A stretch of DNA of 64,000 bases from Thermophagus sp052400625 (GCA_052400625.1 JBQTGH010000007.1), one strand, 5' to 3'; positions 1-9,067 are shown, counted from the first letter of the stretch. Numbers and translations are program-made. The notes: generated from the letters alone by a model not told the origin.

Positions 1-1222
1 TTCCTTCGGTTAACCCGTTGCTGAAACCTGTTTTGCGGTCACGGCCGGTGACGAGCACCCTGAGGGTTTTCCCAACCAGGCTTTCGTTGTATTGCCGGGT
101 ATGTTGTTTCATGGCTTCCGACAAGCGGTGGTGTCGCTCTTTTTTTACCTCCAGGGGAATCTCATCGTCCCACCGGTAACTGGCAGCGCCGGGCCGTGGC
201 GAATACATGGCGATAAAGGCCATGTTGAACTTAAATTCTTCCACTGCCAACAGCGTGTTCTGAAAGGCGTTTTCATCTTCGCCGGTAAACCCAACAATGA
301 TGTCGGTAAACAAGGTGGCGGTGGGCAATAGTTCGCGAATATCTTTGACAATCTGGCGATATTTTTCCATGGTGTGTCGCCGGTTCATTTTGATTAGGAC
401 TTTTTCGTCGCCACTCTGCATGGGCAGATGAATTTGTTTGGCCAGACACGGATATTGCGCAATCACTTCGATCACCTCCCGGGTCATATCGTGTGGGTGT
501 GGAGAGGTGAAATAAACCCAGAATTCCTTTCCCGAGCGGTTGCCTAATTCCCCGATCTCCTGCAGCAATTGGGCGAAGGATATTTCAGCTCCCTTTTTAT
601 CCAATCCGTACGAATTTACATTTTGTCCCAGCAGGGTGATGGATTTATAACCTTTATCAACCAGTTGGGTGATCTCTTCCAGTATTTCCTCCGAGGGGCG
701 CGATACTTCTCGTCCTCTTGTATAGGGTACGGCACAGAACGTGCAAAATTTGTCGCACCCGTTCTGAATGGGTACAAATGCTTCAAAAGAGGAGTGGTAT
801 TTGGGTTTTATGCCCCACAATCCCAAGATATTTTTGTTCTTGGGCATCAGGGGTTCGGGAGGGCGTACCGATGCCTCGTTGACCACGCCATAGTTACGAA
901 TCATATCGGGCAGTTGCGACAATTCGCTCATGGCAAAGATGATATCGAATTGCTTCAGGAATTTCTCCTTGTCGGCCGGAAGGATGCAGCCCGAAATAAA
1001 GGTGATCAGGTTACGCCGGCTTTTCCAGCGGTTCCAACGGGCGATCTGGTTATAAACCTTGTCGATGGGTTTTTGGCGGACCGAACAGGCCAGCATGCCC
1101 AACAAATTGGCTTCTTCTTCCTTTTCGGTTCGTTCGTAACCCATACTTTCCAATACTGCACTTACTCGCTCGCTGTCCGCTATGTTCATCTGGCAGCCTA
1201 ATGTTATGAGGTGATACTTCAT
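1..1222 (-). CDS. MiaB/RimO-family radical SAM methylthiotransferase paralogue (3' end outside window)
   Basis: The reverse strand from the ATG at 1222 reads without a stop to the window edge (407 codons). It carries the three UPF0004 cysteines (C10 in LGCQMN, C46 in ACSVRQ, C79 in SGCI), then the radical SAM CxxxCxxC at C156/C160/C163 (NGCDKFCTFC followed by PYTRGRE). These are the two [4Fe-4S] sites of enzymes that add a methylthio group to tRNA A37 or to ribosomal protein S12. A second, canonical MiaB lies at 46134-47528, so this is a paralogue. The usual NTC around the second cysteine is changed to LAC. Its exact substrate cannot be told. The start codon lies in the tail of a dispersed repeat copy. 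Confidence 0.9.
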   Translation of the reverse strand, partial: MKYHLITLGCQMNIADSERVSAVLESMGYERTEKEEEANLLGMLACSVRQKPIDKVYNQIARWNRWKSRRNLITFISGCILPADKEKFLKQFDIIFAMSELSQLPDMIRNYGVVNEASVRPPEPLMPKNKNILGLWGIKPKYHSSFEAFVPIQNGCDKFCTFCAVPYTRGREVSRPSEEILEEITQLVDKGYKSITLLGQNVNSYGLDKKGAEISFAQLLQEIGELGNRSGKEFWVYFTSPHPHDMTREVIEVIAQYPCLAKQIHLPMQSGDEKVLIKMNRRHTMEKYRQIVKDIRELLPTATLFTDIIVGFTGEDENAFQNTLLAVEEFKFNMAFIAMYSPRPGAASYRWDDEIPLEVKKERHHRLSEAMKQHTRQYNESLVGKTLRVLVTGRDRKTGFSNGLTEG

Positions 1223-1330
1223 TCGTATATAATTTATTTAACTCATTGGCCGAATGGAACTCGCATGGCTTAATAAAATTTATAAATGCTCTTTTGTGGC
1301 AAAAGTTGCCATGCTCGTTTCATTCGTATA
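1220..1330 (-). repeat. Dispersed start-codon repeat, copy A
   Basis: Read on the minus strand, the element begins ATACGAATGAAACGAGCATG, has inverted arms at 1308-1323 and 1254-1269, and ends TATATACGAATGAAG, whose ATG (1222-1220) starts the MiaB-like gene. The loop contains CACAAAAGAG. A leftover tail of another copy continues to about 1350, and a degenerate arm-plus-loop fragment lies at about 1469-1511. See the finding on the family. Confidence 0.85.
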
Positions 1331-1468
1331 AATTTTACTTACTTCATTGATATGTTGATTCTAAAAGTAGTCATTAGTGGTTGGTCTTTAGTCACTCGTA
1401 GATTAACACCAATGCCTGTTCACTTCTTCTTTCTTCTGCCTGTTCACTTCAGTTTTTGTTTTTTATCC

Positions 1469-1511
1469 ATGTTCTTTTGCTCAAACCGGATGTTGTCGTG
1501 CTCGTTGCATC
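1469..1511 (-). repeat. Degenerate fragment of the dispersed start-codon repeat
   Basis: The plus strand reads CATGTTCTTTTGCTCAAACC, then GTCGTGCTCGTTGCAT, which aligns with the loop and head arm of copies G and H (CATGTTCTTATTGTGACAAA, then GTCATGCTCGTTTCAT). The tail is missing. The rest of 1351-1615 holds a short duplicated GCCTGTTCACTTC and nothing coding that I can support. Confidence 0.5.
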
Positions 1512-1620
1512 ACCGAATGTCATGCCTGCGGCATCAAAAAGACCTGACCATAGGGTGTCCCCACTACCGGTTGGGCTTCGTCAGAAGCCACATTATGGAA
1601 GAATCTTCAATCTCGTTATC

Positions 1621-1748
1621 TAACGACCTAACGACCTAATAACCTAATAACCTATTGACCTATTGACCTATTGACCTATTGGCCTAACGACCTATTGGCC
1701 TAATGGCCTAATGACCTAATAACCTATTGACCTATTGCCCTATTAGCC
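1621..1748. repeat. Octanucleotide tandem repeat, 16 units of TAWYRRCC
   Basis: Sixteen consecutive 8-bp units (TAACGACC, TAATAACC, TATTGACC, TATTGGCC and variants) run without a break downstream of the ferredoxin reductase stop codon. The units vary at internal positions but keep the TA...CC frame and the 8-bp period. Confidence 0.9.
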
Positions 1749-1771
1749 TAACAGTCCTTCTTCCCAAATAT

Positions 1772-2440
1772 TTAAAAATAAACTTCACAATGTATTTGTT
1801 CACGGCTGAAACCTTTCTCTTTCAGAATGTCCAAGGCATCGAAAATCATATTGCTGTTGCCGCAAAGGTAAAATTGAGTATTGGGTTCAAAATCAAGTTT
1901 TTTCAGGTGTTTGGTCAGGCGCCCGTGCACCGCTCCGGTCTCATCACCCGAGGTGCAAAGGGTATAACGATCGGGATGATAGGCTTCTTTGTCGTAGGCT
2001 TCATTTCCGTATCTGACACCGTGGATGATCCTGTAATTAAGATTGGGATAGGTACGCACCATGCTTCTGTATGGCGCAATACCTGTTCCGCTGGCAATCA
2101 ACAAATGCGGACAGTGATCCGCTTTTGCGGGGTCTATAACAAATTCACCGAAGGGCCCATCCACCTCCAGTGGGTCGCCGGGCTTCAGACGTGACAGACG
2201 ACGACTGAAATAACCCTCTTTGACCACTTTGACCAGAACTTCCAGATACTGGTCGTTTTCTCCGCTGTAGATGGAATATTCCCGGCTTTGGGTGTCGCCG
2301 GGGATGGCCAAAGTAATGTGCTGGCCGGCACGAAAACGAAACCCACGGGCCGGCATCTTCAACGAAAATGTTTCATCGGTCAGCCAGCGCAGGGACCAAA
2401 CTTTGTGATAACTTTGCTCTGTGTCAATAACCTGCAGCAT
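1772..2440 (-). CDS. fpr: Ferredoxin/flavodoxin--NADP+ reductase
   Basis: A 222-residue FAD enzyme of the plant-type FNR superfamily. It moves electrons between NADPH and ferredoxin or flavodoxin in the cytoplasm. An N-terminal FAD-binding barrel carries REYSIYS (flavin phosphate/isoalloxazine contact) and GPFGEF. The NADP-binding half begins at ASGTGIAPYRSM and continues to LCGNSNMI. The chain ends in an aromatic EVYF, as in bacterial Fpr where the last aromatic residue stacks on the flavin. Length fits the short subclass. It stands alone, with a -7 promoter box just upstream at 2466-2473. Confidence 0.9.
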   Translation of the reverse strand: MLQVIDTEQSYHKVWSLRWLTDETFSLKMPARGFRFRAGQHITLAIPGDTQSREYSIYSGENDQYLEVLVKVVKEGYFSRRLSRLKPGDPLEVDGPFGEFVIDPAKADHCPHLLIASGTGIAPYRSMVRTYPNLNYRIIHGVRYGNEAYDKEAYHPDRYTLCTSGDETGAVHGRLTKHLKKLDFEPNTQFYLCGNSNMIFDALDILKEKGFSREQIHCEVYF

Positions 2441-2465
2441 GATTGAAAAATAATTCTTTGGGCCA

Positions 2466-2473
2466 CAAAGATA
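2466..2473 (-). promoter_or_regulatory. Bacteroidetes -7 box for the ferredoxin reductase
   Basis: The minus strand reads TATCTTTG, an exact match to TAnnTTTG, 25 nt before the fpr start codon. No clear -33 TTG is visible at the usual distance. Confidence 0.55.
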
Positions 2474-2689
2474 GTGTTTTTAGGAATAAAGGATGAAGAA
2501 GTCCTGAATCATTTTGTTTTGTTCTTTCTCTTCTTTCATTAACTTCGTAACACACCGATGCCGAAAATTCCAGGTTTTGGTCGGGAGACTGCTTCTTACC
2601 ATTAAGGTTCCTCTCTTTTGGATTTAATAGAATGGGAGGAATTTTTTATTTTAGGATTTTTGAATTGTTGGGTAATAACAATAAATTTC

Positions 2690-3140
2690 CGGAAATGGTG
2701 AGAATTTTTCGGGCATAATGAAAATTTCTCGGGCATGGTCAAAATTTCCCGGGCATGATGAAAATTTTCCGGGCATGATGAAAAATCGACGGGCATGATC
2801 AAAAATTTTCGGGCAAGATGAAAATTAGACGGGCATGGTCAGAAATTAGCGGAAATAATGAAAATTTGACGGGGATGATCGGAAATTCGCGGTGAAAACG
2901 AAAATTTTCCGGTGAAAACGAAAATTTCTTGGTGAATATGAAAATTCGACGGGGATGATCAGAAATTCGCGGTGAAAATGAAAATTTTTCGATGAATACG
3001 AAAATTCGACGGGGATCGTCAAAAAAAATCGGTGAAAACGAAAATTTTGCGGTGAAAATGAAAATTTCCCGGTGAATACGAAAAATTGACGGGGAATGTG
3101 AAAAATTCGAGGAGAAAACAAAGAATTTTCAGTGATCACG
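2690..3140. repeat. 20-bp imperfect tandem repeat array, about 22 units
   Basis: Units of 20 bp such as CGGGCATGATGAAAATTTTC and CGGTGAAAACGAAAATTTTC follow head to tail. The left half prefers GGGCATGATG and the right half GGTGAAAACG, so the array has two unit subtypes. Open frames through it on the minus strand only translate the repeat (a 20-residue period) and are unlikely to be genes. There are no unique spacers, so this is not a CRISPR array. From 2474 to 2690 I see nothing. Confidence 0.85.
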
Positions 3141-3217
3141 AGTGTTTTTCCGAATGATTGATAAGCATGGCGTGAGCATAAAAAATGGGGTAGGCGTCGA
3201 CATTTCGATGTGCTCAG

Positions 3218-3394
3218 GTTTAACCCGAAAAATGCATTAGAAAATCTATTACGAATTAAAGTTGCTGCCAATCAAGTCGCAAGCTAACTTGTCTCCATTC
3301 ACCATAGCGATGCTATGCCTTATTTCAACAAGTTCTTGATTGATTGCACTTTTAATTTTCATGACGAAGTTTTAATGCATAATTCGGGTTTAAT
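3218..3394. repeat. Long folded inverted repeat (MITE-like)
   Basis: The left arm begins GTTTAACCCGAAAAATGCAT at 3218. The right arm, read in reverse complement from 3394, begins ATTAAACCCGAATTATGCAT. The similarity continues inward for about 45 bp, with further nested pairs (CAATCAAG/CTTGATTG, AACTTGT/ACAAGTT) and a central CATAGC-GAT-GCTATG. The whole 177 bp can fold into one long hairpin. No reading frame lies inside. It could be a miniature transposable element or a structured RNA; no flanking duplication is obvious. Confidence 0.7.
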
Positions 3395-3495
3395 AGAATG
3401 GTGGTATCGAGTGAATTAACCTAATATTATACTGGTGAAAATTTATTCAACAAACAGGAAGATCAGAAATTAAAACATTCAAAACCAGACTAAAT

Positions 3496-4656
3496 ATGAA
3501 AAAAGGAATGGAAACCCTACGTTCGGAGAGAAGATATTTATTGGCCCAACGTGTCAGTTACAGTTTGCTGGCAATCATACTGTTTGTTTACGGCCTTATT
3601 GCCATTCGTGACTTTTTGTGGCCCATTGCTTTTGGATTTTTACTGTCCTATCTGTTTTATCCGGTTGTTCGTTGGCTAGAGCGGCACCGGGTTCCGCGAA
3701 TATTGGCCAATTTCATCGCCATCATTACCGGTTTGGGCATTTTGGCGAGTCTGGGGTTGTTGGCCTTCAGCAAAATCTCCTCGGTGGCCAATGATTTGCC
3801 GGGGTTGGCGGAGGCGGGGATGAGAAAACTGGCCGATTTTGTTTCGGAGATGAGTGCCCATTTTGGTTTTGACCGTCAGGAAACCAAGAGAATTATCAAG
3901 GATCAGGTGGAGAATATGATGTCGTCGGGCGGGCAATACTTTCAGAATATTTTTAATTCTACGGCCAGTACCATCGTTAGTTTCGGTCTTCTGCCGGTCT
4001 ATCTTTTTCTGTTTTTGTTTTATCGCTCCAAGTTTGCCCGTTTTCTGATGATGAATTTCGGACGGGAAAACCGGCAGAAGGTGATATTAATACTGAGAGA
4101 AGTGTCTAAAGTTTTTGTGCGCTACATGGCGGGAGTGCTGATGGTGGTGGTTATATTATGTGTGGTTAATTCGTCGGGGCTGATGATCATTGGGTTTCGT
4201 TATCCCATTGCTTTTGGTATCATATCCGCGCTGTTCAATTTTATTCCCTATTTCGGGACGTTGCTGGGCGGAGCTGTTCCTTTGCTTTTTGCGCTGATAG
4301 GGGAAGGGGATCCTTCTCTGGCATTTCGGGTGGTAATCCTTTTTGCCATTATTCAATTTATCGATAACAATATTCTTACGCCCAATATTGTAGGAGGTAA
4401 TGTTCGGGTGAATCCGTTTTTTATCATTACCGGTCTGTTGGCCGCGGGGTTCATATGGGGCATTCCCGGCTTGCTGCTTATTGTTCCCTTTCTGGCCATA
4501 ACCCGAATTGTCTTTTCTCATATCGATTCCATGAAGCCGTTTGCTTTTTTGCTGGGCGATCAGGGTACGGCAAAACACTCACTAACCCTCGACAAGATAA
4601 AAAGCCTTTGGAGGCGAATATTAAGAAAAGAGTCTTCCGCCGGGTCGGGGAAGTAG
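3496..4656 (+). CDS. AI-2E family transporter (TqsA/PerM-like permease)
   Basis: A 386-residue inner-membrane protein of the AI-2E transporter family. It has two N-terminal hydrophobic helices (about 18-55), another near 68-90, a soluble stretch (about 95-150), and then a cluster of hydrophobic segments. The NFIPYFG near residue 250 and the DNNILTPNIVGG region near 295-310 are typical of the family. Members have been linked to export of small molecules or to ion transport. The real substrate of this one cannot be deduced. It stands alone upstream of hisS on the same strand. Confidence 0.85.
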   Translation: MKKGMETLRSERRYLLAQRVSYSLLAIILFVYGLIAIRDFLWPIAFGFLLSYLFYPVVRWLERHRVPRILANFIAIITGLGILASLGLLAFSKISSVANDLPGLAEAGMRKLADFVSEMSAHFGFDRQETKRIIKDQVENMMSSGGQYFQNIFNSTASTIVSFGLLPVYLFLFLFYRSKFARFLMMNFGRENRQKVILILREVSKVFVRYMAGVLMVVVILCVVNSSGLMIIGFRYPIAFGIISALFNFIPYFGTLLGGAVPLLFALIGEGDPSLAFRVVILFAIIQFIDNNILTPNIVGGNVRVNPFFIITGLLAAGFIWGIPGLLLIVPFLAITRIVFSHIDSMKPFAFLLGDQGTAKHSLTLDKIKSLWRRILRKESSAGSGK

Positions 4657-4802
4657 TTGTTGCGGAATGATCAATGGTAATAGTTTGTTTTTCAGTATTT
4701 CGGGAGGTTTGAAGACCTTTGGGGAAATGGTAGGAGGGCCATGAGTTGGCCGGTAATGATCGTCAATTTTAAAACTATTCTTCTTCGCCCGTGAATAATT
4801 CC

Positions 4803-4810
4803 TAAATTTG
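4803..4810 (+). promoter_or_regulatory. -7 box of the hisS promoter
   Basis: TAAATTTG matches TAnnTTTG exactly, 27 nt before the hisS start codon. The -33 region is only weakly matched. Confidence 0.5.
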
Positions 4811-4837
4811 CTGCCGAATTAAAACAGAAAGAATAAA

Positions 4838-6202
4838 ATGGCCAAAAAACCATCCATTCCCAAAGGGACCCGTGACTTCTCGCCGGCCGAAATGGTACGG
4901 CGCAACTATATCTTCGATACCATCAAAGGCGTATTCCGTAAATATGGCTATATGCCATTGGAAACGCCCGCTATGGAAAATCTGGATACCCTCCTCGGAA
5001 AATATGGCGATGAAGGGGATAAGTTGCTTTTTAAAATTCTGAACTCGGGAGATTTTCTGCGTAAAGCCGATGAAAATCTGCTGTCTGCCAAAGATGCCAA
5101 CCGTTTAACCGGTCAGATTTGTGAAAAGGGACTGCGTTACGATTTGACGGTTCCATTTGCTCGGTTTGTGGTACAACATCAGGGCGAACTAACCTTTCCT
5201 TTTAAGCGCTATCAGATCCAGCCGGTGTGGCGTGCCGACCGTCCGCAGAAAGGACGATACCGTGAATTCTTCCAATGCGATGTGGATGTGGTGGGAAGCA
5301 ATAGTCTGCTCAATGAAGTGGAATTGATTCAGATTGTGGATGAGGTCTTTCAAAAATTGGGAATCAGGGTGGTTATCAAGCTCAACAACCGAAAGGTGCT
5401 GGCAGGTATTGCCGAAACCATTGGGGAAGCAACCCGGCTTACCGATATTACCGTGGCCATTGACAAGCTGGAAAAAATTGGTCTCGAAAAAGTAAATGCC
5501 GAGCTTGCTGAAAAAGGATTGTCGCCCGAAGCCATTGATAAATTGCAACCTATTTTGTCGCTGAGCGGATCCAATGATCAGAAACTGAATCGCCTGCAGG
5601 AAATATTGGTGGCGTCGGAGACCGGCCTCAAAGGCGTCGGGGAAATTAAAGAAGTACTGAATGTATTGGAAGAACTGAAAATAGCCACCGACGTAGAATT
5701 GGATTTGACGCTCGCGCGTGGTCTTAACTATTATACGGGAGCCATCTTTGAGGTAAAAGCCCTCGACGTGGCGATCGGAAGCATCACCGGCGGTGGCCGA
5801 TATGATGATTTGACCGGTATTTTCGGTTTGAAAGAGGTCTCTGGAGTGGGTATTTCGTTCGGTGCCGATAGGATCTACGATGTGATGAATCAGTTGGATC
5901 TTTATCCGCCCGAAGTAACGTCTACTACTCAGCTGATGTTTGTCAATTTCGGGCAACGCGAAGCACTTCATTGTCTTAGCCTTGCCGGACAATTGAGAGC
6001 GCAGGGACTGCGTGTGGAAGTGTTTCCCGATAGTGCCAAGATAAAGAAACAGATGAATTATGCCCATAAAAAGAATATCGGGTTTGTGGCACTGGTGGGT
6101 GAAGAAGAGATTAATAACGGAACCGTTACCCTGAAAGATATGAATAGCGGGGAGCAGAGATCCGTGACACCGGAAGAGATTCCGGGTTGTATCGGAAAGT
6201 AA
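4838..6202 (+). CDS. hisS: Histidyl-tRNA synthetase
   Basis: A 454-residue class II synthetase that charges tRNA-His. Motif 1 lies in the N-terminal KGTRDFSP...ETPAMENL region. Motif 2 surrounds YRE(F)FQCDVDVVG. The histidine-specific signatures RYDLTVPFARFV and ARGLNYYTGAIFEV are present. Motif 3 is GVGISFGADRIYD. The C-terminal anticodon-binding domain covers about 365-454 (LMFVNFG...LVGEEEINNGTVTLKDM). Length matches the family. It is followed by a small unknown gene and the heme block. Confidence 0.97.
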   Translation: MAKKPSIPKGTRDFSPAEMVRRNYIFDTIKGVFRKYGYMPLETPAMENLDTLLGKYGDEGDKLLFKILNSGDFLRKADENLLSAKDANRLTGQICEKGLRYDLTVPFARFVVQHQGELTFPFKRYQIQPVWRADRPQKGRYREFFQCDVDVVGSNSLLNEVELIQIVDEVFQKLGIRVVIKLNNRKVLAGIAETIGEATRLTDITVAIDKLEKIGLEKVNAELAEKGLSPEAIDKLQPILSLSGSNDQKLNRLQEILVASETGLKGVGEIKEVLNVLEELKIATDVELDLTLARGLNYYTGAIFEVKALDVAIGSITGGGRYDDLTGIFGLKEVSGVGISFGADRIYDVMNQLDLYPPEVTSTTQLMFVNFGQREALHCLSLAGQLRAQGLRVEVFPDSAKIKKQMNYAHKKNIGFVALVGEEEINNGTVTLKDMNSGEQRSVTPEEIPGCIGK

Positions 6203-6248
6203 TCGGCTGGCTTTCTCCTTTTTCTTTTTTCTGCCTGTTCAAAATTAC

Positions 6249-6256
6249 TATCTTTG
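6249..6256 (+). promoter_or_regulatory. -7 box upstream of the small gene before hemA
   Basis: TATCTTTG matches TAnnTTTG exactly, 33 nt before the ATG at 6290. It also argues against the upstream TTG at 6254 as a start codon, because that TTG lies inside the box. Confidence 0.55.
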
Positions 6257-6289
6257 TTTTTTCAGGCAAATGAGCAACCTATATCGAAA

Positions 6290-6676
6290 ATGTTTTTAGT
6301 TGGCATAACGGGTTCTTTTCTTCCTTATCTCTTTGTATTGGGCATGGTGTTTATTTGTTCTTTGGATGCACCGGTCCATTGGGCTGATTATGCTTTGAAT
6401 TGCGGAAACGATCCGTTGCCAGCACATCATCCCGAACTATTGCCTGTTGATACATCTGAGGGTTCGGATTATTGGGCTTCGGTCAATGAGATTGCAGAAT
6501 TTTCTTTAAAAAAGTGTGACCGTAAAGAAAAAGGGAAAGCGCTTCTGAAGCGGATGGTTTGCTGTCCTGTTCAATCGGTGATATGGAAGATCCGGTTGAA
6601 TCAAAAAGATTTCCTGAGCAGTCGTCTGGCAAAGTTTTATTGGTCCGGACTGTCACCTCCCCTCCAATATTGTTAG
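6290..6676 (+). CDS. Hypothetical protein with one N-terminal hydrophobic segment, upstream of hemA
   Basis: I do not recognise a family. The ATG at 6290 gives 128 residues. Residues about 3-24 are strongly hydrophobic (MFLVGITGSFLPYLFVLGMV) and could be a signal anchor. The rest is soluble with scattered cysteines (NCGN, CCPV) and a basic stretch (KKCDRKEKGK). A good promoter box sits just upstream, and the gene ends 88 nt before hemA on the same strand, so it may be the first gene of the heme transcript. It is small and could also be a chance frame. Confidence 0.5.
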   Translation: MFLVGITGSFLPYLFVLGMVFICSLDAPVHWADYALNCGNDPLPAHHPELLPVDTSEGSDYWASVNEIAEFSLKKCDRKEKGKALLKRMVCCPVQSVIWKIRLNQKDFLSSRLAKFYWSGLSPPLQYC

Positions 6677-6764
6677 GAATAACTTCATGCAACTTGAAGG
6701 CGTAACCGGACAATCGGCCGGTTGAAGTCATGTCAATATTTAATATCCAACACCATGTTTCAAT

Positions 6765-8003
6765 ATGATTGGAATTATCGGATTAAGTCATAAATCCGCC
6801 CCGCTGGAGGTGAGGGAGCGGTATGCCTTTAACAACGAAGACATTGAAAAATTATCGGCATCTATTCTGGAACATGAGCAGATAGATGGAATTTTAATAT
6901 TATCCACCTGTAATCGTACTGAACTCTATTTTTCGGCCCGCACCCAATGTCTTAGTGGTGCCATAAAGCTGATCAATAATAGCTTGTCGCAGTTTTCAGG
7001 CGATGAAACCATTAGCAAAGAATATTTCTACCATTATTTCAAACGCGATGCGGTGGTTCATCTTTTCCGGCTTATCTCCGGTTTGGAGTCTATGGTCTTT
7101 GGTGAATATCAGATTGTTTCACAGATTAAGGATGCCATGGAATATGCCCGAAAACTGGGTACCATGGATAAAGTTCTGAATCGTCTCTTCATCAAAGCGC
7201 TTGAGGTCGGAAAAAAAGTGAGAACACGGACCGGGATCAGCAGGGGGGCCTTCTCGGTGAGCTATGCCGCCGTGGAAAAGTGTCGTGAACATTTCTCCGA
7301 CCTGCAGGAAAGAAAAATCCTTTTAATCGGTGCCGGGGAAACGGGTGAGCTGGTTGTAAAAAATCTTTATAAACGCGGATGCCAGCATATTTCCATTGCC
7401 AACCGAACCCTATCCAAGGCCCAACAGCTGGGCGAACGCTTCCATGCCAATATCGTCCCTTTCGAGCATCTCGCCGCTGCCATCCCCGAAGCAGAAATAG
7501 TAATTACTTCCATTATCGGTGAGTATTATATCAATCCGTCGCTGATCGGAGAGAAGGGCCCCGACCATAAAGTGATGATGATCGACCTGGGGGTCCCCAG
7601 AAACATCGATCCTCAGATGGGAGCCTTGAAAAATATTCGTCTGCTCAATATTGATGATCTCAAAAAGGTGGTGGTACAGAACGAGGAGAAAAAGAAAAGT
7701 TACTTCGATACGGCTGAACAAATCATCGAAAACAAAACCGATGAGTTTCAGGAATGGCTGGCGACCCTCAAATTATCTCCGGCGATCCAACGCATTCTGT
7801 CTTCGGTTCAACAAGTCAACAGCGAAGGCATCGACACCTTTCGTTCTTCCAAATCGGAGGATGAGATTGAAATTATGAAGAGTTACGGGCAGCACCTATC
7901 CGATAAACTGACCAGAAAGTTGATCAAAAATCTTAAAAGCACCACTCAAAACGGACAAAAAGAGGAGTTGATCCAGATCATTAATCGGCTCTTTGAGTGG
8001 TAG
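6765..8003 (+). CDS. hemA: Glutamyl-tRNA reductase
   Basis: A 412-residue enzyme that reduces glutamyl-tRNA(Glu) to glutamate-1-semialdehyde with NADPH, the first committed step of C5 tetrapyrrole synthesis. The N-terminal catalytic domain has GLSHKSAPLEVRE and STCNRTE with the nucleophile C49. A Rossmann NADPH domain begins at IGAGETGELVVKNL, with IANRT after it. The C-terminal dimerisation helix region follows. Length is normal. It leads the heme genes hemC, D, B, L and E, all on the same strand. Confidence 0.97.
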   Translation: MIGIIGLSHKSAPLEVRERYAFNNEDIEKLSASILEHEQIDGILILSTCNRTELYFSARTQCLSGAIKLINNSLSQFSGDETISKEYFYHYFKRDAVVHLFRLISGLESMVFGEYQIVSQIKDAMEYARKLGTMDKVLNRLFIKALEVGKKVRTRTGISRGAFSVSYAAVEKCREHFSDLQERKILLIGAGETGELVVKNLYKRGCQHISIANRTLSKAQQLGERFHANIVPFEHLAAAIPEAEIVITSIIGEYYINPSLIGEKGPDHKVMMIDLGVPRNIDPQMGALKNIRLLNIDDLKKVVVQNEEKKKSYFDTAEQIIENKTDEFQEWLATLKLSPAIQRILSSVQQVNSEGIDTFRSSKSEDEIEIMKSYGQHLSDKLTRKLIKNLKSTTQNGQKEELIQIINRLFEW

Positions 8004-8143
8004 GAGACAGGCCCTGGGTGAAGATTTAAGATGATTAGATAGTAGGTTTAAGATTCTAAGATCCGGGATTTAGGCTGAGAAGGGAGCGATGGATTAATCA
8101 AAGCAATAAAAAATAATTTTGAATTTTTGGGGTGTACAGGATA

Positions 8144-9067
8144 ATGACTAAAGAGACCATAAACATAGGAACCCGAAGCAGTAAGCTGGCCCTCTGGCAG
8201 GCCTATCAGGTAAAGGATGCGTTGGAACACCGCTATCCCGGAATGGAAGTCAATATTGTTCCATTTAAAACCAAAGGGGATGCAGTTCTGGAAGTGGCCT
8301 TATCTAAAATTGGTGACAAAGGCCTTTTTACGCGCGAAATAGAAAATGCCTTGTTGGATGGCGATGTTGATATAGCCGTTCACAGTCTGAAGGATCTGCC
8401 GACCCAATTGCCCGATGGGTTGATGCTGGGAGGTGTCCTGCCGCGTGGAGAAGTCCGTGACGTGCTGGTGTCGCGCGACGGTAGAACCCTGAAAGAGCTG
8501 ACGCCAGATGATCGGATCGGAACGTCGAGTCTTCGTCGTCAGGCGCAGATTTTACACCGCTATCCTGAGCTTAAGGTGGTGGATATTCGTGGTAATGTGC
8601 AGACGCGTCTTCGCAAGATGGAGGAAGGCGTGTGCGATGCCCTGGTGATGGCCGGTGCCGGTTTTATCCGTCTCGGTCTGGAGGCTAAAATAACAGCGTT
8701 TCTCGATCCCGATGAAATATTGCCGGCGGTGAGTCAGGGCGCTGTGGCCATGGAAATACGCTCGGCCGACCCTCGTGTGGAGCCTTTAGTAAAAGCGATT
8801 ACCGATCAACCTACCTTGCTGGCAACAGAGGCGGAGCGCGCCTTTCTCAATACCATTGAAGGCGGATGCCAGGTGCCGGTGGCTTGCTACTCGCAATTCA
8901 TGGATCACCGCATCAGATTTACCGGAATGGTGGCCTCGGTGGATGGAAGCGTTTTGTTGCGCGAGTCGGTGGACTGTTTGCAGGAAGAAGCCAATGCGGC
9001 CGCAGCGCAACTGGCTGTGAAATTGCTGGAAATGGGAGGACGACAAATACTTGAGGAAATAAGATAA
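8144..9067 (+). CDS. hemC: Hydroxymethylbilane synthase (porphobilinogen deaminase)
   Basis: It condenses four porphobilinogens to hydroxymethylbilane. With the ATG at 8144 it has 307 residues; a GTG 12 nt upstream is in frame but less likely. The N-terminal IGTRSSKLALWQA, the AVHSLKDLPT loop with the catalytic aspartate, the arginine-rich GTSSLRRQAQ, and the GGCQVPVA loop with C242 (dipyrromethane cofactor attachment) are all present. The hemA-hemC gap of 140 nt contains short AT-rich repeats of TTTAAGAT type and nothing else clear. Confidence 0.97.
   Translation: MTKETINIGTRSSKLALWQAYQVKDALEHRYPGMEVNIVPFKTKGDAVLEVALSKIGDKGLFTREIENALLDGDVDIAVHSLKDLPTQLPDGLMLGGVLPRGEVRDVLVSRDGRTLKELTPDDRIGTSSLRRQAQILHRYPELKVVDIRGNVQTRLRKMEEGVCDALVMAGAGFIRLGLEAKITAFLDPDEILPAVSQGAVAMEIRSADPRVEPLVKAITDQPTLLATEAERAFLNTIEGGCQVPVACYSQFMDHRIRFTGMVASVDGSVLLRESVDCLQEEANAAAAQLAVKLLEMGGRQILEEIR

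Noticed and set aside
569..1201. 210-codon plus-strand frame
   Set aside because: It lies entirely opposite the MiaB-like gene, whose cysteine motifs make the minus strand the coding one.
2690..3140. Possible CRISPR array
   Set aside because: Units are 20 bp head to tail with no unique spacers, and no cas genes are in the window.
2602..3271. Two minus-strand reading frames of 66 and 141 codons with a 20-residue period
   Set aside because: They are translations of the 20-bp tandem repeat; three units make a 60-nt (20-codon) period, so open frames arise from the repeat itself. No start context or homology is visible.
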